64,000 nt of DNA from Aromatoleum aromaticum EbN1 (GCF_000025965.1 NC_006513.1:2914001-2978000); one strand, 5' to 3'; counted from the first letter of the stretch, positions 17,643 through 25,894 are shown. Made by a program: numbers and translations. The notes: generated by a model not told the origin, from the sequence alone.

Positions 17643-19014
17643 ATGAGTGCAACAACAAAACCATTTGCCATCGACAAGTGGCAGGTGTACGAAGCGTATC
17701 AAGCGGTCAAAGCCAATGCGGGCGCGGCCGGTGTGGATCAGCAGTCGATCGAGGCGTTCGAGCAGGATCTGAAGGGCAATCTCTACAAGATCTGGAATCG
17801 GATGTCCTCGGGAAGCTACTTTCCGCCGCCGGTCAAAGCGGTCGCCATTCCGAAGAAGAATGGTGGGGTGCGCATATTGGGCGTTCCGACGGTGGCCGAT
17901 CGCGTGGCGCAGATGGTGGTCAAGCGGGTGATCGAGCCGGAACTCGAGGCGCGGTTTCTGCCGGACTCCTACGGGTATCGTCCCGGAAGATCGGCGTTGG
18001 AGGCCGTGGCGGTAACGCGGCAGCGTTGCTGGCAGTACCCCTGGGCGCTGGAATTCGATATCAAGGGCCTGTTCGACAACATCGACCACGCGCTGCTCCT
18101 TCGGGCGCTCGAGAAGCATGTCAAATGTGAGTGGGCCATGCTGTACATCAAGCGCTGGCTGACAGCGCCGCTGCAACATGCGGACGGAACCTTGGAGGAA
18201 CGTACCAAGGGCACGCCCCAGGGCGGTGTCGTCAGTCCGGTGCTGGCCAACCTGTTCCTGCACTACACCTTTGACGTCTGGATGACGAAGCACTATCCGG
18301 ACAACCCCTGGTGCCGGTATGCCGACGACGGGCTGGTGCATTGCCGGACTGAACAGGAAGCGCAGGCCCTGCGGGCGGCGCTCGATGCTTGACGTCTGGA
18401 TGACGAAGCACTATCCGGACAACCCCTGGTGCCGGTATGCCGACGACGGGTTGGTGCATTGCCGGACTGAACAGGAAGCGCAGGCCCTTCGGGCGGCGCT
18501 CGATGCGAGGTTCGCGCAGTGCGCGCTCACGATGCATCCGGACAAGACCAAGGTCATCTACTGCAAAGACGGCAGCCGCAAAGGTACGTATCCGAACACG
18601 CAGTTCGATTTCCTCGGATACACCTTTCGGGCGCGGACGGTGAAGAACAGCAAGAAGAACAGCCTGTTCGTCAGTTTCACCCCCGCGGTCAGCAGCAAGG
18701 CGGTCACGGCGATGCGGCAGAAGACACGCAAACTGAACTATCGGAATCGAACAGACCTGAGTCTGGCAGACATTGCCCGCCTGCATAACCCGCTCCTCAG
18801 GGGTTGGCTGGAGTATTACGGGAAATTCTGTCGCTCGGCGATGTACCCCGTGCTGCGGCACTTCAACAAAACGTTGGTGGCATGGGCGATGAAGAAGTAC
18901 AGACGGCTGAAGGGCCACAAGATCCGCGCGGCTCGCTTTCTCGAAGGTCTCGCCGAGAAGCAGTCGTACCTCTTCGTGCACTGGCAACGAGGGATGGTCG
19001 GTGCGTTCGCTTGA
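17643..19014 (+). pseudogene. ltrA: Group II intron reverse transcriptase/maturase, inactivated by a 118-bp duplication
   Basis: The intron-encoded protein starts MSATTKPFAIDKWQVYEAY at 17643, with RT motifs PIPKKNGG-type strand (VAIPKKNGGVRILGVPT), GYRPGRSALEAV, FDIKGLFDNIDH, KGTPQGGVVSPVLANLFLH and the catalytic YADD. After one pass through YADDGLVHC the frame hits a stop at 18390-18392. A second copy of the same 118 bp then restores the downstream frame: RFAQCALTMHPDKTKV, FDFLGYTF and the maturase domain X (IARLHNPLLRGWLEYYG), ending at 19014. No C-terminal endonuclease domain is seen. Deleting one repeat copy would recreate a continuous protein of about 418 aa. Confidence 0.92.
18271..18506 (+). 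repeat. 118-bp tandem duplication inside the intron RT gene
   Basis: Copies 18271-18388 and 18389-18506 differ at only two positions (C/T in GGCTGG versus GGTTGG, and G/T in CCTGCGG versus CCTTCGG). The unit encodes DVWMTKHYPDNPWCRYADD and onward to the AALDA region. Because 118 is not a multiple of three, the duplication shifts the reading frame. Confidence 0.97.
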
Positions 19015-19017
19015 TGG

Positions 19018-19051
19018 GAGCGGTGTGAATCGAGAGGTTCACGCACCGTTC
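19018..19051 (+). ncRNA. Group II intron domain V catalytic hairpin
   Basis: A 34-nt hairpin beginning GAGCGGTGTGAATCGAGAGG and ending CACCGTTC. The lower stem GAGCGGTG/CACCGTTC carries the AGC catalytic triad, and the upper stem is closed by a GAGA-type tetraloop. It lies 3 nt after the maturase stop codon, the standard position, and is followed by a domain VI hairpin. Confidence 0.9.
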
Positions 19052-19093
19052 TGTGAGAGGCTGGGGGTGCGACTCCCCCGGCCTACTCGCCAT

Positions 19094-19330
19094 CGGCTGC
19101 ACTGGTGTCTGGATGTTCAGTTCGGTGACGACTACGCAAGGGGCCGCATCGGCCACATTGCCCATAACCTGGCGCTGGTGCGCCACATGGTGCTCAATCT
19201 CATCCGGCTCGATAAGTCCATCAAGACGAGCATCAAGACCAAGCGGCTGCTGGCAGCAACATCCGATGAGTTTCGGGCCGCACTGCTCGGCTTCCAAGTG
19301 CCTGAAGAGGATGAGGATGACGACGAGTAA
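19094..19330 (+). CDS. ISAs1-family transposase, exon 2 (C-terminal 78 residues)
   Basis: Continues the transposase reading frame of 14697-15611 after intron removal: RLHWCLDVQFGDDYARGRIG, then the conserved HNLALVRHMVLNLIRLDKS and an acidic end EEDEDDDE. It supplies the last catalytic acidic region of the DDE domain. The inverted repeat end of the element follows 10 nt after the stop. Confidence 0.87.
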   Translation, partial: RLHWCLDVQFGDDYARGRIGHIAHNLALVRHMVLNLIRLDKSIKTSIKTKRLLAATSDEFRAALLGFQVPEEDEDDDE

Positions 19331-19368
19331 TGATGAGCGCGTAGCTGCGGGAGCCCTGGGTGCGGACC

Positions 19369-19574
19369 GCTTCAACAAGGGCAGCTTGCGTCACGTGCGC
19401 CGGGACGGAATAACGCTCCTCGAAGATGTCGGCGTAAAGTTCAGAGGCTTCGTGATAACCGGGCTCAGTGACGATACTTCCATTCGGGGTCACGATCGGA
19501 GCCTTGATGATTTGGCGGAGGAACTTTGCTTTCTGTTCCGGCAACTTCGCCCGCGCTGTCCGCAGCGTGGCGTC
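19369..19574 (-). pseudogene. Remnant of a phage/plasmid-type primase-like gene
   Basis: A minus-strand frame reads LPEQKAKFLRQIIKAPIVTP, then PNGSIVTEPGYHEASELYAD and VPAHVTQAALVEAV, and is cut at the ISAs1 inverted repeat. The APIVTPNGSIVTEPGY pattern resembles the segment found in bifunctional primase/polymerase and D5-type proteins of mobile elements (compare AP.LRPDGS...PGYD). Only about 60 residues remain, so the family call is tentative. It marks older mobile DNA into which ISAs1 inserted. Confidence 0.4.
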
Positions 19575-19824
19575 GTCGGCGGCGGCGTCGGCAGCAAGAG
19601 CGCAGTGCGCTCGATCGCCAGCCGCCGATCTGGGCGTTCGTCGGCCGTGCCGTGGTACGTGCGTTGGCGATTTCGCTCATCCAGCGCCCGATGTGCGCAT
19701 TGGCGGCCTCGACGTCGAGCGCGAGCCCACCCTGCTTGAGGTTCGCCGCCAGCGGCACGAGGAAGCTGCCCTTGAGATAACCGTTGAAGCGTTCGACCTT
19801 GCCCTTGGTCTTGGCGCGATACCC
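19575..19824 (-). pseudogene. IS21-family transposase IstA, C-terminal fragment with frameshift
   Basis: Minus-strand text GYRAKTKGKVERFNGYLKGS and then VPLAANLKQGGLALDVEAAN and HIGRWMSEIANAR is characteristic of the region after the integrase core of IstA. After ANAR the homology continues in another frame (YHGTADERPDRRLAIERTAL), so the piece is frameshifted as well as truncated at both ends. Beyond 19824 to 19906 nothing was recognised. Confidence 0.75.
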
Positions 19825-19906
19825 ACAAAAAAATGAGATGCCAAGAAGGGTCTTGTTGCCGTGAATAGTACAGCCTTGTTTCAATGCGTTGTTATACAAA
19901 GGGTTT

Positions 19907-19988
19907 GCGCGATGTCGAGCGCAGTGATGTCGGGCCGGTTCGAGAGCAGTCGCGTGAGCCAGTTCATAGCTATAGCTGGTAGTCGAGC
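19907..19988. repeat. Right copy of direct repeat flanking the mobile island (contains truncated exonuclease 5' end)
   Basis: 82 bp matching 11744-11819 with a 6-bp insertion and one silent substitution. It holds a 20-codon fragment of the exonuclease gene (ATG at 19967, reading MNWLTRLLSNRPDITALDIA) that stops at the island, and the last codons of the intact DUF294 gene. In a strain without the island the exonuclease would sit immediately after the DUF294 gene. Confidence 0.92.
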
Positions 19989-21883
19989 TTCAGCCGGAGC
20001 TGGAGCTTGCGAGCCTGGCGAAACGCTTCCTTGAGGATGCGACGGTCGAGTTCATTGAGTTCGTCGGGATTGATGCGGTTGTCGCCCGGCGCATCGTGTT
20101 CGGTTTCGAGATGCTGCGAGCGCAGGCGCAGCAACTGGATGAAGTGGAAGCCATCGATCAGCGCCGCGATTTCCTCGGCCTGCATGCCCATCTTCGCGCC
20201 GGCCTGGCGCAGGCGCTGGACAGTGCTGCTCGAAGCGACGCCGGTGCGCAGCGCGAGGATGCGGGCGACGTCGACGAACAGGCGGGCGCCGCATTTCTTC
20301 AAGTCGATCGTGTCGTCGTCGTCGACCACGAAATCGCGAATGCGGCCGAGCGGCGGGGCGACCTGAAGGGCGTTCACGGCCATCATGCGCAGGAAAGCCG
20401 TATTCGCTCGCGCGGTATTGTTCAGCCAGGTGCGCAACTGGTCGCCCAGCCGTTCGTTGCCGCACAGCACGCGGTAATCGAAGAAAATCGATGCATTGAG
20501 CAGCGCCTGTGGGTCCGGTTCGCGGATCCAGTCGCCGAAACGTCCTCGCCATTCCTCTACTGTCAGGCACAGCTCCGGGTTGCTCGCCATGATGTTGCCC
20601 TTGCACAGCGGAAAACCGCAGGCCGCGAGGTTTTCGTTCACCTCCCTGCCGAACGCGAGCAGAGGCTTGCGCAAGGCTTCCCTGTCGGCGCCTGGCGGGC
20701 TGACGAAGATCACGCCATTGTCCTGGTCCGAGGACAGGGTCTGTTCATGCCGTCCTTCGGAGCCGAACGCGAGCCAAGCGTAATCGATGCCGTGGATGTC
20801 GTGTCTGGCGGCGGCGAGGTCGATGATGCGGCGGGTGAGCGCATCGTTGAGCGCGGAGATGAACTGGGTCAGCTGTTCGGCGCCGACGCCCTGGGCGATC
20901 AGGTTCAGCGCGAGCTGGCGAATGTCGCGGCTCGCCCGCTGCAGCCCGTCCACGTCCACCGCGCCCTCGATGCCGGCGCGAACCTGGCGCAGGCTGATGC
21001 GCTGCAGCGAGAACAGGTCGCGCTCGGACACGACTCCCTTGAGCCTGTCGTCGCTGTCGGTGACGAGCAGGTGGCGCACGCCATGCGTCGCCATTTCGAG
21101 CGCCGCGTCGTACGCGGACGCCGAGGCCGGCATCCGGTGCGGATCGCGGGTCATCACCTCGCTCACCGGACGCTGCAGGTCGATCGCCGGCAAAACGATG
21201 CGCGACAGCAGGTCGCTCTGCGTGAGGATGCCGACCGGGCGCTGTTCGGCGTCGACGATCACCATGCAGCCGAGGCGCATTTCGGACATCTTTTCGAGCG
21301 CCGCGCGGATCGACGTTCCGGGTGTGACGAAGATCGCTTCCTTCTTCACGAGTTCGCCGAGCGGCGTCGTCATCGTTTGCTGCTCGGCGGCGCGCTGCGC
21401 GAAGCTGGTCTGCAACTGCTGGCGCGACTGGTTCAGCAGGCTGGCGATGTACTGGGTGCAGAACAGGTGGAACACCGGGCTCATCTGCATGAGCTTGAGA
21501 AAGTCCTCGGCCGGCAACTGGTAGATGAAGCTGTCCTCGACGGCGACGTAGCTGTTCGTCGACGGGTGCTGCGACGAAATCGCGCCGATCGGGAAGCATT
21601 CGCCCGGCCCGAGCGTCATCGTCGTGTAATCCGTGACGGTTGCGGGGCCGAACTGGCGCGCCTGCACCTTGCCGCGCTGGATGATATGAAAATGTCGCGG
21701 TTGCCCCATCTCGGGCGTCAGGATCTCGCTGCCCCGCGCATGAAACGCCAGCACTGCGCGCTCGGCGAGGAAGTCGAGCGCGGGGGGCTCCATCCGGTTG
21801 AAGGGCGAGAAGCGCTTGAGAAAATCCGAGCTGGCGCCGATCAGCATCCCGGCGGCGGTGGCGGTCATGGGGCTCTTCCGCAC
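19970..21883 (-). CDS. cNMP-binding/CBS/DUF294 nucleotidyltransferase-like signalling protein
   Basis: 637 aa, cytoplasmic, with four modules. A cyclic-nucleotide-binding-like domain (about 20-140, LGPGECFPIGAIS) is followed by two CBS domains (about 180-300, GCMVIVDAEQRPVGILTQSD and VRHLLVTDSDDRLKGVVSERD). Next is a DUF294 nucleotidyltransferase core (about 340-470) with YAWLAFGSEGRHEQTLSSDQ and following DN, then a DUF294_C helical domain. Such proteins are thought to sense nucleotides and transfer a nucleotidyl group to unknown partners. The start is ambiguous between 21883 and 21868. It normally precedes a DnaQ-like exonuclease, from which it is here separated by the island. Confidence 0.92.
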   Translation of the reverse strand: MRKSPMTATAAGMLIGASSDFLKRFSPFNRMEPPALDFLAERAVLAFHARGSEILTPEMGQPRHFHIIQRGKVQARQFGPATVTDYTTMTLGPGECFPIGAISSQHPSTNSYVAVEDSFIYQLPAEDFLKLMQMSPVFHLFCTQYIASLLNQSRQQLQTSFAQRAAEQQTMTTPLGELVKKEAIFVTPGTSIRAALEKMSEMRLGCMVIVDAEQRPVGILTQSDLLSRIVLPAIDLQRPVSEVMTRDPHRMPASASAYDAALEMATHGVRHLLVTDSDDRLKGVVSERDLFSLQRISLRQVRAGIEGAVDVDGLQRASRDIRQLALNLIAQGVGAEQLTQFISALNDALTRRIIDLAAARHDIHGIDYAWLAFGSEGRHEQTLSSDQDNGVIFVSPPGADREALRKPLLAFGREVNENLAACGFPLCKGNIMASNPELCLTVEEWRGRFGDWIREPDPQALLNASIFFDYRVLCGNERLGDQLRTWLNNTARANTAFLRMMAVNALQVAPPLGRIRDFVVDDDDTIDLKKCGARLFVDVARILALRTGVASSSTVQRLRQAGAKMGMQAEEIAALIDGFHFIQLLRLRSQHLETEHDAPGDNRINPDELNELDRRILKEAFRQARKLQLRLKLDYQL

Positions 21884-21979
21884 AAAAAAACCCGCGCATT
21901 ATAGGCCGCGTACCGGTTAATCGGGATGATCCGGACCCTCTTTCACAGGCGTGCGCCCGCCGCTCCGGCGAGCGTCCGC

Positions 21980-23386
21980 CTACAGTACTTCGGCCGCGTG
22001 GTCCGCGAGCCGCGAACGTTCGCCGCGCTGCAGCGTGATGTGGCCTGAATGCAGCCAGTCCTTGAAGCGATCGACGACGAAAGTCAGGCCCGAGCTGCCT
22101 TCGGTGAGATAGGGCGTGTCGATCTGTGCGATGTTGCCGAGGCATACGACTTTGGTGCCGGGGCCCGCGCGCGTGATCAGCGTCTTCATCTGCTTCGGCG
22201 TGAGGTTCTGCGCCTCGTCGATGATCAGGAACTTGTTGATGAACGTGCGCCCGCGCATGAAGTTCAGGCTCTTGATCTTGATGCGGCTGCGGATCAGGTC
22301 GCGTGTCGCGGCGCGGCCCCAGTCGCCGCCTTCGCCGGCCGTGCCGTTCAATACGTCGAGGTTGTCCTCGAGCGCGCCCATCCACGGCGCCATCTTCTCT
22401 TCCTCGGTGCCGGGCAAAAAGCCGATGTCCTCGCCGACCGGCACGGTCACGCGCGTCATGATGATTTCGGAATAGCGCTTGGCTTCGAGCACCTGGGTGA
22501 GACCGGCGGCCAGCGTCAGCAGTGTCTTGCCGGTGCCGGCCTGGCCGAGCAGCGTGACGAAGTCGATTTCCGGGTTCATCAGCAGGTTGAACGCGAAATT
22601 CTGCTCGCGATTGCGTGCCGTGATGCCCCACACGTTGTTCTTGGCGTGCGCGTAGTCGACCAGCGTTTCGAGCAGCACGCTGCGGCCGTTGCGCTCCTTC
22701 ACCCACGCCTGCAGCGGCGCCTCGCCGTTCTGGAACAGGAACTCATTGACCAGCAGCTCCGGGGCCAGCGGCCCGCTGAGGCGGTAATAGGTGCGGCTTT
22801 CCTCCTTCCAGGATTCCATGCCCTTGCCGTGGGTGTCCCAGAAGTCTGGCGGCAGCTCGCGCCAGCCGCTGTAGAGGAGGTCGGTATCCTCGAGCACCTT
22901 GTCGTTGAAGTAGTCCTGCGCGTCGAGGCCCAGCGCGCGGGCCTTGATGCGCATGTTGATGTCCTTGGAGACGAGGATCACCGGGCGCTGCGAGAAGCGC
23001 TCGGCCAAGTGCATCACGACCGCGAGGATATGGTTGTCGCCTTTCGCCGTGGGCAGCGCAGCGGGCAGCGCGACGTTGATCGCTTCGGTCTGCAGGAACA
23101 GTTTGCCGGTCGCCAGTCCGCGCGACGGGCCGTCGAGGGCGATGCCCGCATGGATGTCGTCCGGGCTCCCGCTGACGATGTCGTCCATCATGCGGCTCGC
23201 CTGGCGGGCGTTACGCGCGACTTCGGACATCCCTTTCTTGTTCGCGTCGAGCTCCTCGAGCGTCATGATCGGGACGAAGAGGTCGTGTTCCTCGAAGCGA
23301 TAGAGGCTCGTCGGATCGTGCATCAGCACGTTGGTGTCGAGGACGAACAGCTTGGTCTTCTGGGTGCGGGGTGCGCGTTTGGTCAT
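21980..23386 (-). CDS. PIN domain-PhoH family ATPase
   Basis: 468 aa from the ATG at 23386; the frame extends upstream without support. An N-terminal PIN nuclease domain (about 12-160: LFVLDTNVLMHDPTS with acidic metal ligands, DNHILAV, VILVSKDINMRIKA) is fused to a C-terminal PhoH ATPase/helicase domain (about 245-440: Walker A LGQAGTGKTLLTL, Walker B FLIIDEAQNLTPKQM). PhoH2-type fusions act on RNA in a sequence-dependent way in characterised homologues. It is 35 nt downstream of bcp on the same strand and may be cotranscribed. Confidence 0.94.
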   Translation of the reverse strand: MTKRAPRTQKTKLFVLDTNVLMHDPTSLYRFEEHDLFVPIMTLEELDANKKGMSEVARNARQASRMMDDIVSGSPDDIHAGIALDGPSRGLATGKLFLQTEAINVALPAALPTAKGDNHILAVVMHLAERFSQRPVILVSKDINMRIKARALGLDAQDYFNDKVLEDTDLLYSGWRELPPDFWDTHGKGMESWKEESRTYYRLSGPLAPELLVNEFLFQNGEAPLQAWVKERNGRSVLLETLVDYAHAKNNVWGITARNREQNFAFNLLMNPEIDFVTLLGQAGTGKTLLTLAAGLTQVLEAKRYSEIIMTRVTVPVGEDIGFLPGTEEEKMAPWMGALEDNLDVLNGTAGEGGDWGRAATRDLIRSRIKIKSLNFMRGRTFINKFLIIDEAQNLTPKQMKTLITRAGPGTKVVCLGNIAQIDTPYLTEGSSGLTFVVDRFKDWLHSGHITLQRGERSRLADHAAEVL

Positions 23387-23421
23387 GGAGTGCGGAGCAG
23401 GTGGGAGGAGTGCGGCCGGAT

Positions 23422-23886
23422 CTAGAGGGTGGTGACGAAGTCGAGCACTTCCTGGACGTGTCCGGGCACCTTGACGCCGCGCCATTCGTGCCGGATCGCG
23501 CCCTCGGCGTCGAGGACGAAAGTGCTGCGCTCGATGCCGCGCACCGCTTTGCCGTACATATTCTTCATCTTGATGACGCCAAAGGCGTTGCACGCGACTT
23601 CATCGGTATCGGAGATCAGCTCGAACGGCAGCGCGAGCTTGGCCTTGAAGTTTTCGTGAGACTTGAGGCTGTCGCGCGAGATGCCGAACACTTCGCAGCC
23701 GGCGGCACGAAACGCCGCGTGGTGATCGCGGAAGTCCGCCGTTTCATTGGTGCATCCGGGCGTGCTGTCCTTAGGATAGAAGTACAGCACGACCTTGCTG
23801 CCGCGCAGGGCGGGCAGCGCAACGGTGGTTCCGCCCGTGGCGGGCAGGCTGAATTCGGGGGTGGACGAAGTGGCGCTTGCAGTCAT
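23422..23886 (-). CDS. bcp: Thiol peroxidase Bcp (peroxiredoxin Q)
   Basis: 154 aa; cytoplasmic peroxiredoxin reducing hydroperoxides with thioredoxin. The start at 23886 gives the usual N-terminus (MTASATSSTPEFSLPATGG). The peroxidatic Cys lies in YPKDSTPGCTNETADF near residue 45. The resolving Cys found five residues later in E. coli Bcp is absent (Ala there); other Cys occur at AAGCEVFG and EVACNAFG, so a different resolving Cys or a 1-Cys mechanism is likely. Confidence 0.95.
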   Translation of the reverse strand: MTASATSSTPEFSLPATGGTTVALPALRGSKVVLYFYPKDSTPGCTNETADFRDHHAAFRAAGCEVFGISRDSLKSHENFKAKLALPFELISDTDEVACNAFGVIKMKNMYGKAVRGIERSTFVLDAEGAIRHEWRGVKVPGHVQEVLDFVTTL

Positions 23887-23970
23887 GGACTCTCCAGCGA
23901 AAATGGATGACCGCAGCGTAGCGGACAAATGTTGCAGCTGACAATGCGCGCCGGAAGGCGGGCGCGGTGT

Positions 23971-24345
23971 TCAGGGCGCGTCGAAAATCAGTGCGGCGGC
24001 GACGGCGCGACCTTCGGTGGCCAGGATATTGTAGGTGCGGCATGCCGCCGCGAGGTCCATGACTTCGTAGCCGATACCGGCGTCGATCAGCGGGCGCAGC
24101 ACGCGTGGCGACGGAAAGCGCAGCCGCGAACCGGTGCCGAGGAGGACGACCTCGGGTGCGAGTTCGCGCAGGGCGACGAAGTCGTCGGCGGCAAGATCGT
24201 CGAATCCGGCCGCTGCCCACACCAGCACACGCTCGCTCGTCACGATGAGGTTGCCCTCGTGGCGCACCTTGTTGACCATCACGTGATCGGCGGCATAGCC
24301 GGTGAAGAGGTTGAGGTTCGGGTTCTGTTCGAGATTCAGCTTCAT
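23971..24345 (-). CDS. Mth938-like domain protein (DUF498)
   Basis: 124 aa from the ATG at 24345 (MKLNLEQNPNLNLFTGYAAD); the long upstream open frame overlaps the start region of alaA and is rejected. It shows the Mth938/NDUFAF3-like pattern LIVTSERVLVWAAAGFDDLA, PEVVLLGTGSRLRFPSP and GIGYEVMDLAAACRTYNILA. Biochemical function in bacteria is unknown; the eukaryotic relative NDUFAF3 helps assemble complex I. It is divergent from alaA. Confidence 0.9.
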   Translation of the reverse strand: MKLNLEQNPNLNLFTGYAADHVMVNKVRHEGNLIVTSERVLVWAAAGFDDLAADDFVALRELAPEVVLLGTGSRLRFPSPRVLRPLIDAGIGYEVMDLAAACRTYNILATEGRAVAAALIFDAP

Positions 24346-24514
24346 GACGGTTCGCTCGGTCGGCAAAATTGCCGGGGGGGGCGGGCTTGGATAAGATAGC
24401 TTCTTTTGGCTCGCCGGTCCGGCACGAAGCATTCTACCCCGGCGAGCGAAAACCTTGCGCGCCGCTGCCGCGGTGCGGAGTATCCAGATCATGCGAAAGA
24501 AAGGACGGATTGCG

Positions 24515-25813
24515 ATGAGCGTCGAGCCGAAACTGCGTGTTGCCCCCCTGATGGCGGAAACGCAAGCATCCCCGCTGGACCCCGACGCGAGGATGGTGCG
24601 CAAGTCCGCGAAACTCGCCAATGTCTGCTACGACATTCGCGGGCCGGTGCTGATCAAGGCCAAGCAGATGGAGGACGAGGGGCACAAGATCATCAAGCTG
24701 AACATCGGCAATCTCGCCGCGTTCGGCTTCGACGCGCCGGAAGAGATCCAGCTCGACATGATCCGCAACCTGCCGAACTCGGCCGGCTACTCGGAATCGA
24801 AAGGCATTTTCGCCGCGCGCAAGGCGGTGATGCATTACACGCAGCAAAAGCACATCAAGGGCGTGACGCTCGAGGACATCTACATCGGCAACGGGGTGTC
24901 GGAGCTGATCGTGATGGCGATGAACGCGCTGCTGAACATCGGCGACGAGGTGCTCGTGCCGGCGCCCGATTACCCGTTGTGGACCGCTGCGGTGAGCCTG
25001 TCGGGTGGCACGCCGGTGCATTACATCTGCGACGAAGCCAACGAATGGCTGCCCGACCTCGACGACATGCGCGCGCGTATCACCCCGAACACGCGCGCAA
25101 TCGTCGTCATCAACCCCAACAACCCGACCGGCGCGCTGTATCCGGACCACATCCTGCAGGGCATCGTCGACATCGCCCGGGAGCACGGCCTGATCGTCTA
25201 CGCGGACGAGGTGTACGACAAGGTGTTGTACGACGGTGCGACGCACCGGTCGATGGGCTCGTTCTCCGAGGACGTGCTGACGATCCTCTTCAACGGCCTG
25301 TCGAAAAACTACCGCTCGTGCGGCTACCGCGCCGGATGGATGGTCGTGTGCGGCGACAAGCGCCACGCGCAGGACTACATCGAAGGGCTCAACATGCTCG
25401 CGTCGATGCGGCTGTGCGCGAACGTGCCGGGGCAGTACGCGATCCAGACCGCGCTCGGCGGCTACCAGAGCATCGACGATCTGGTCGCGGAAGGCGGGCG
25501 CATGCGCCGTCAGCGCGACCTCGCGCACGAGCTGATCAGCGCGATCCCGGGCGTCAGCTGCGTCAAGCCGAAAGCGACGCTGTACATGTTTCCGAAGCTC
25601 GACCCGAAGCTTTACCCGATCGAGGACGACCAGGCGTTCATCGCCGAACTGCTCGAAGAAGAGCGCGTGCTGCTCGTGCAGGGCAGCGGCTTCAACTGGC
25701 CGCACCCGGATCATTTCCGGCTCGTGTTCCTGCCGCACGAGGACGACCTGCGCGACGCGATCGGACGGATCGCGCGCTTTCTCGAGCAGTATCGCAAGCG
25801 GCACGCCGCCTGA
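24515..25813 (+). CDS. alaA: Alanine-synthesising aminotransferase AlaA-like
   Basis: 432 aa PLP-dependent class I/II aminotransferase, probably glutamate-pyruvate. The ATG at 24515 follows AAGGACGG by 6 nt. The sequence closely follows the AlaA (YfbQ) pattern: SAKLANVCYDIRGPVL, HKIIKLNIGNLAAFGFDAPE, GNGVSELIVMAMNALLN, APDYPLWTAAVSLSGG, VINPNNPTGALY. The PLP lysine is in FNGLSKNYRSCGYRAGW near residue 265 and the substrate-carboxylate Arg is near FRLVFLP. The N-terminus has about 25 extra residues relative to E. coli AlaA. It is followed 81 nt later by hom, so alanine and threonine/methionine synthesis genes are side by side, a common betaproteobacterial arrangement. Confidence 0.92.
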   Translation: MSVEPKLRVAPLMAETQASPLDPDARMVRKSAKLANVCYDIRGPVLIKAKQMEDEGHKIIKLNIGNLAAFGFDAPEEIQLDMIRNLPNSAGYSESKGIFAARKAVMHYTQQKHIKGVTLEDIYIGNGVSELIVMAMNALLNIGDEVLVPAPDYPLWTAAVSLSGGTPVHYICDEANEWLPDLDDMRARITPNTRAIVVINPNNPTGALYPDHILQGIVDIAREHGLIVYADEVYDKVLYDGATHRSMGSFSEDVLTILFNGLSKNYRSCGYRAGWMVVCGDKRHAQDYIEGLNMLASMRLCANVPGQYAIQTALGGYQSIDDLVAEGGRMRRQRDLAHELISAIPGVSCVKPKATLYMFPKLDPKLYPIEDDQAFIAELLEEERVLLVQGSGFNWPHPDHFRLVFLPHEDDLRDAIGRIARFLEQYRKRHAA

Positions 25814-25894
25814 GCGCGTCCCGCCTCATTTAACCGGCGTCAACCGGCCCACTCAACCGAATTTCCAACCGAATCTTCAATCGAACGAGCTTTT

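Larger units (their letters stand above)
15612..19093 (+). mobile_element. Group II intron interrupting the ISAs1 transposase gene
   Basis: The 5' end GTGCC follows codon AGT (15609-15611), close to the GTGYG group II consensus. The 3' end follows domain V (19018-19051) and a domain VI hairpin with CCTACTCGCCAT at 19082-19093, giving a bulged A eight nt before a final AT. Removing 15612-19093 fuses the transposase exons in frame at a conserved site, which fixes the boundaries. The intron encodes a reverse transcriptase/maturase, now broken, and hosts an IS3-family element at about 15900-17360. Intron parts at 15612-15899 and 17361-17642 show no protein and are taken as the structured ribozyme. 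Confidence 0.88.
14563..19368 (+). mobile_element. ISAs1-family insertion sequence carrying a group II intron
   Basis: Ends are defined by 28-bp inverted repeats: 14563-14590 and 19341-19368 are complementary with three mismatches (core GTAGCTGCGG.AGCCCTGGGT). Between them are a transposase gene split into two exons (14697-15611, 19094-19330) and a 3.48-kb group II intron, itself carrying an IS3-family element. Without the intron the element would be about 1.32 kb, normal for ISAs1. It has landed in a primase-like remnant on the minus strand. Confidence 0.85.

Noticed and set aside
20096-21904. 602-codon plus-strand open frame opposite the DUF294 gene
   Set aside because: The minus-strand gene has cNMP, CBS and nucleotidyltransferase motifs; the opposite frame has none.
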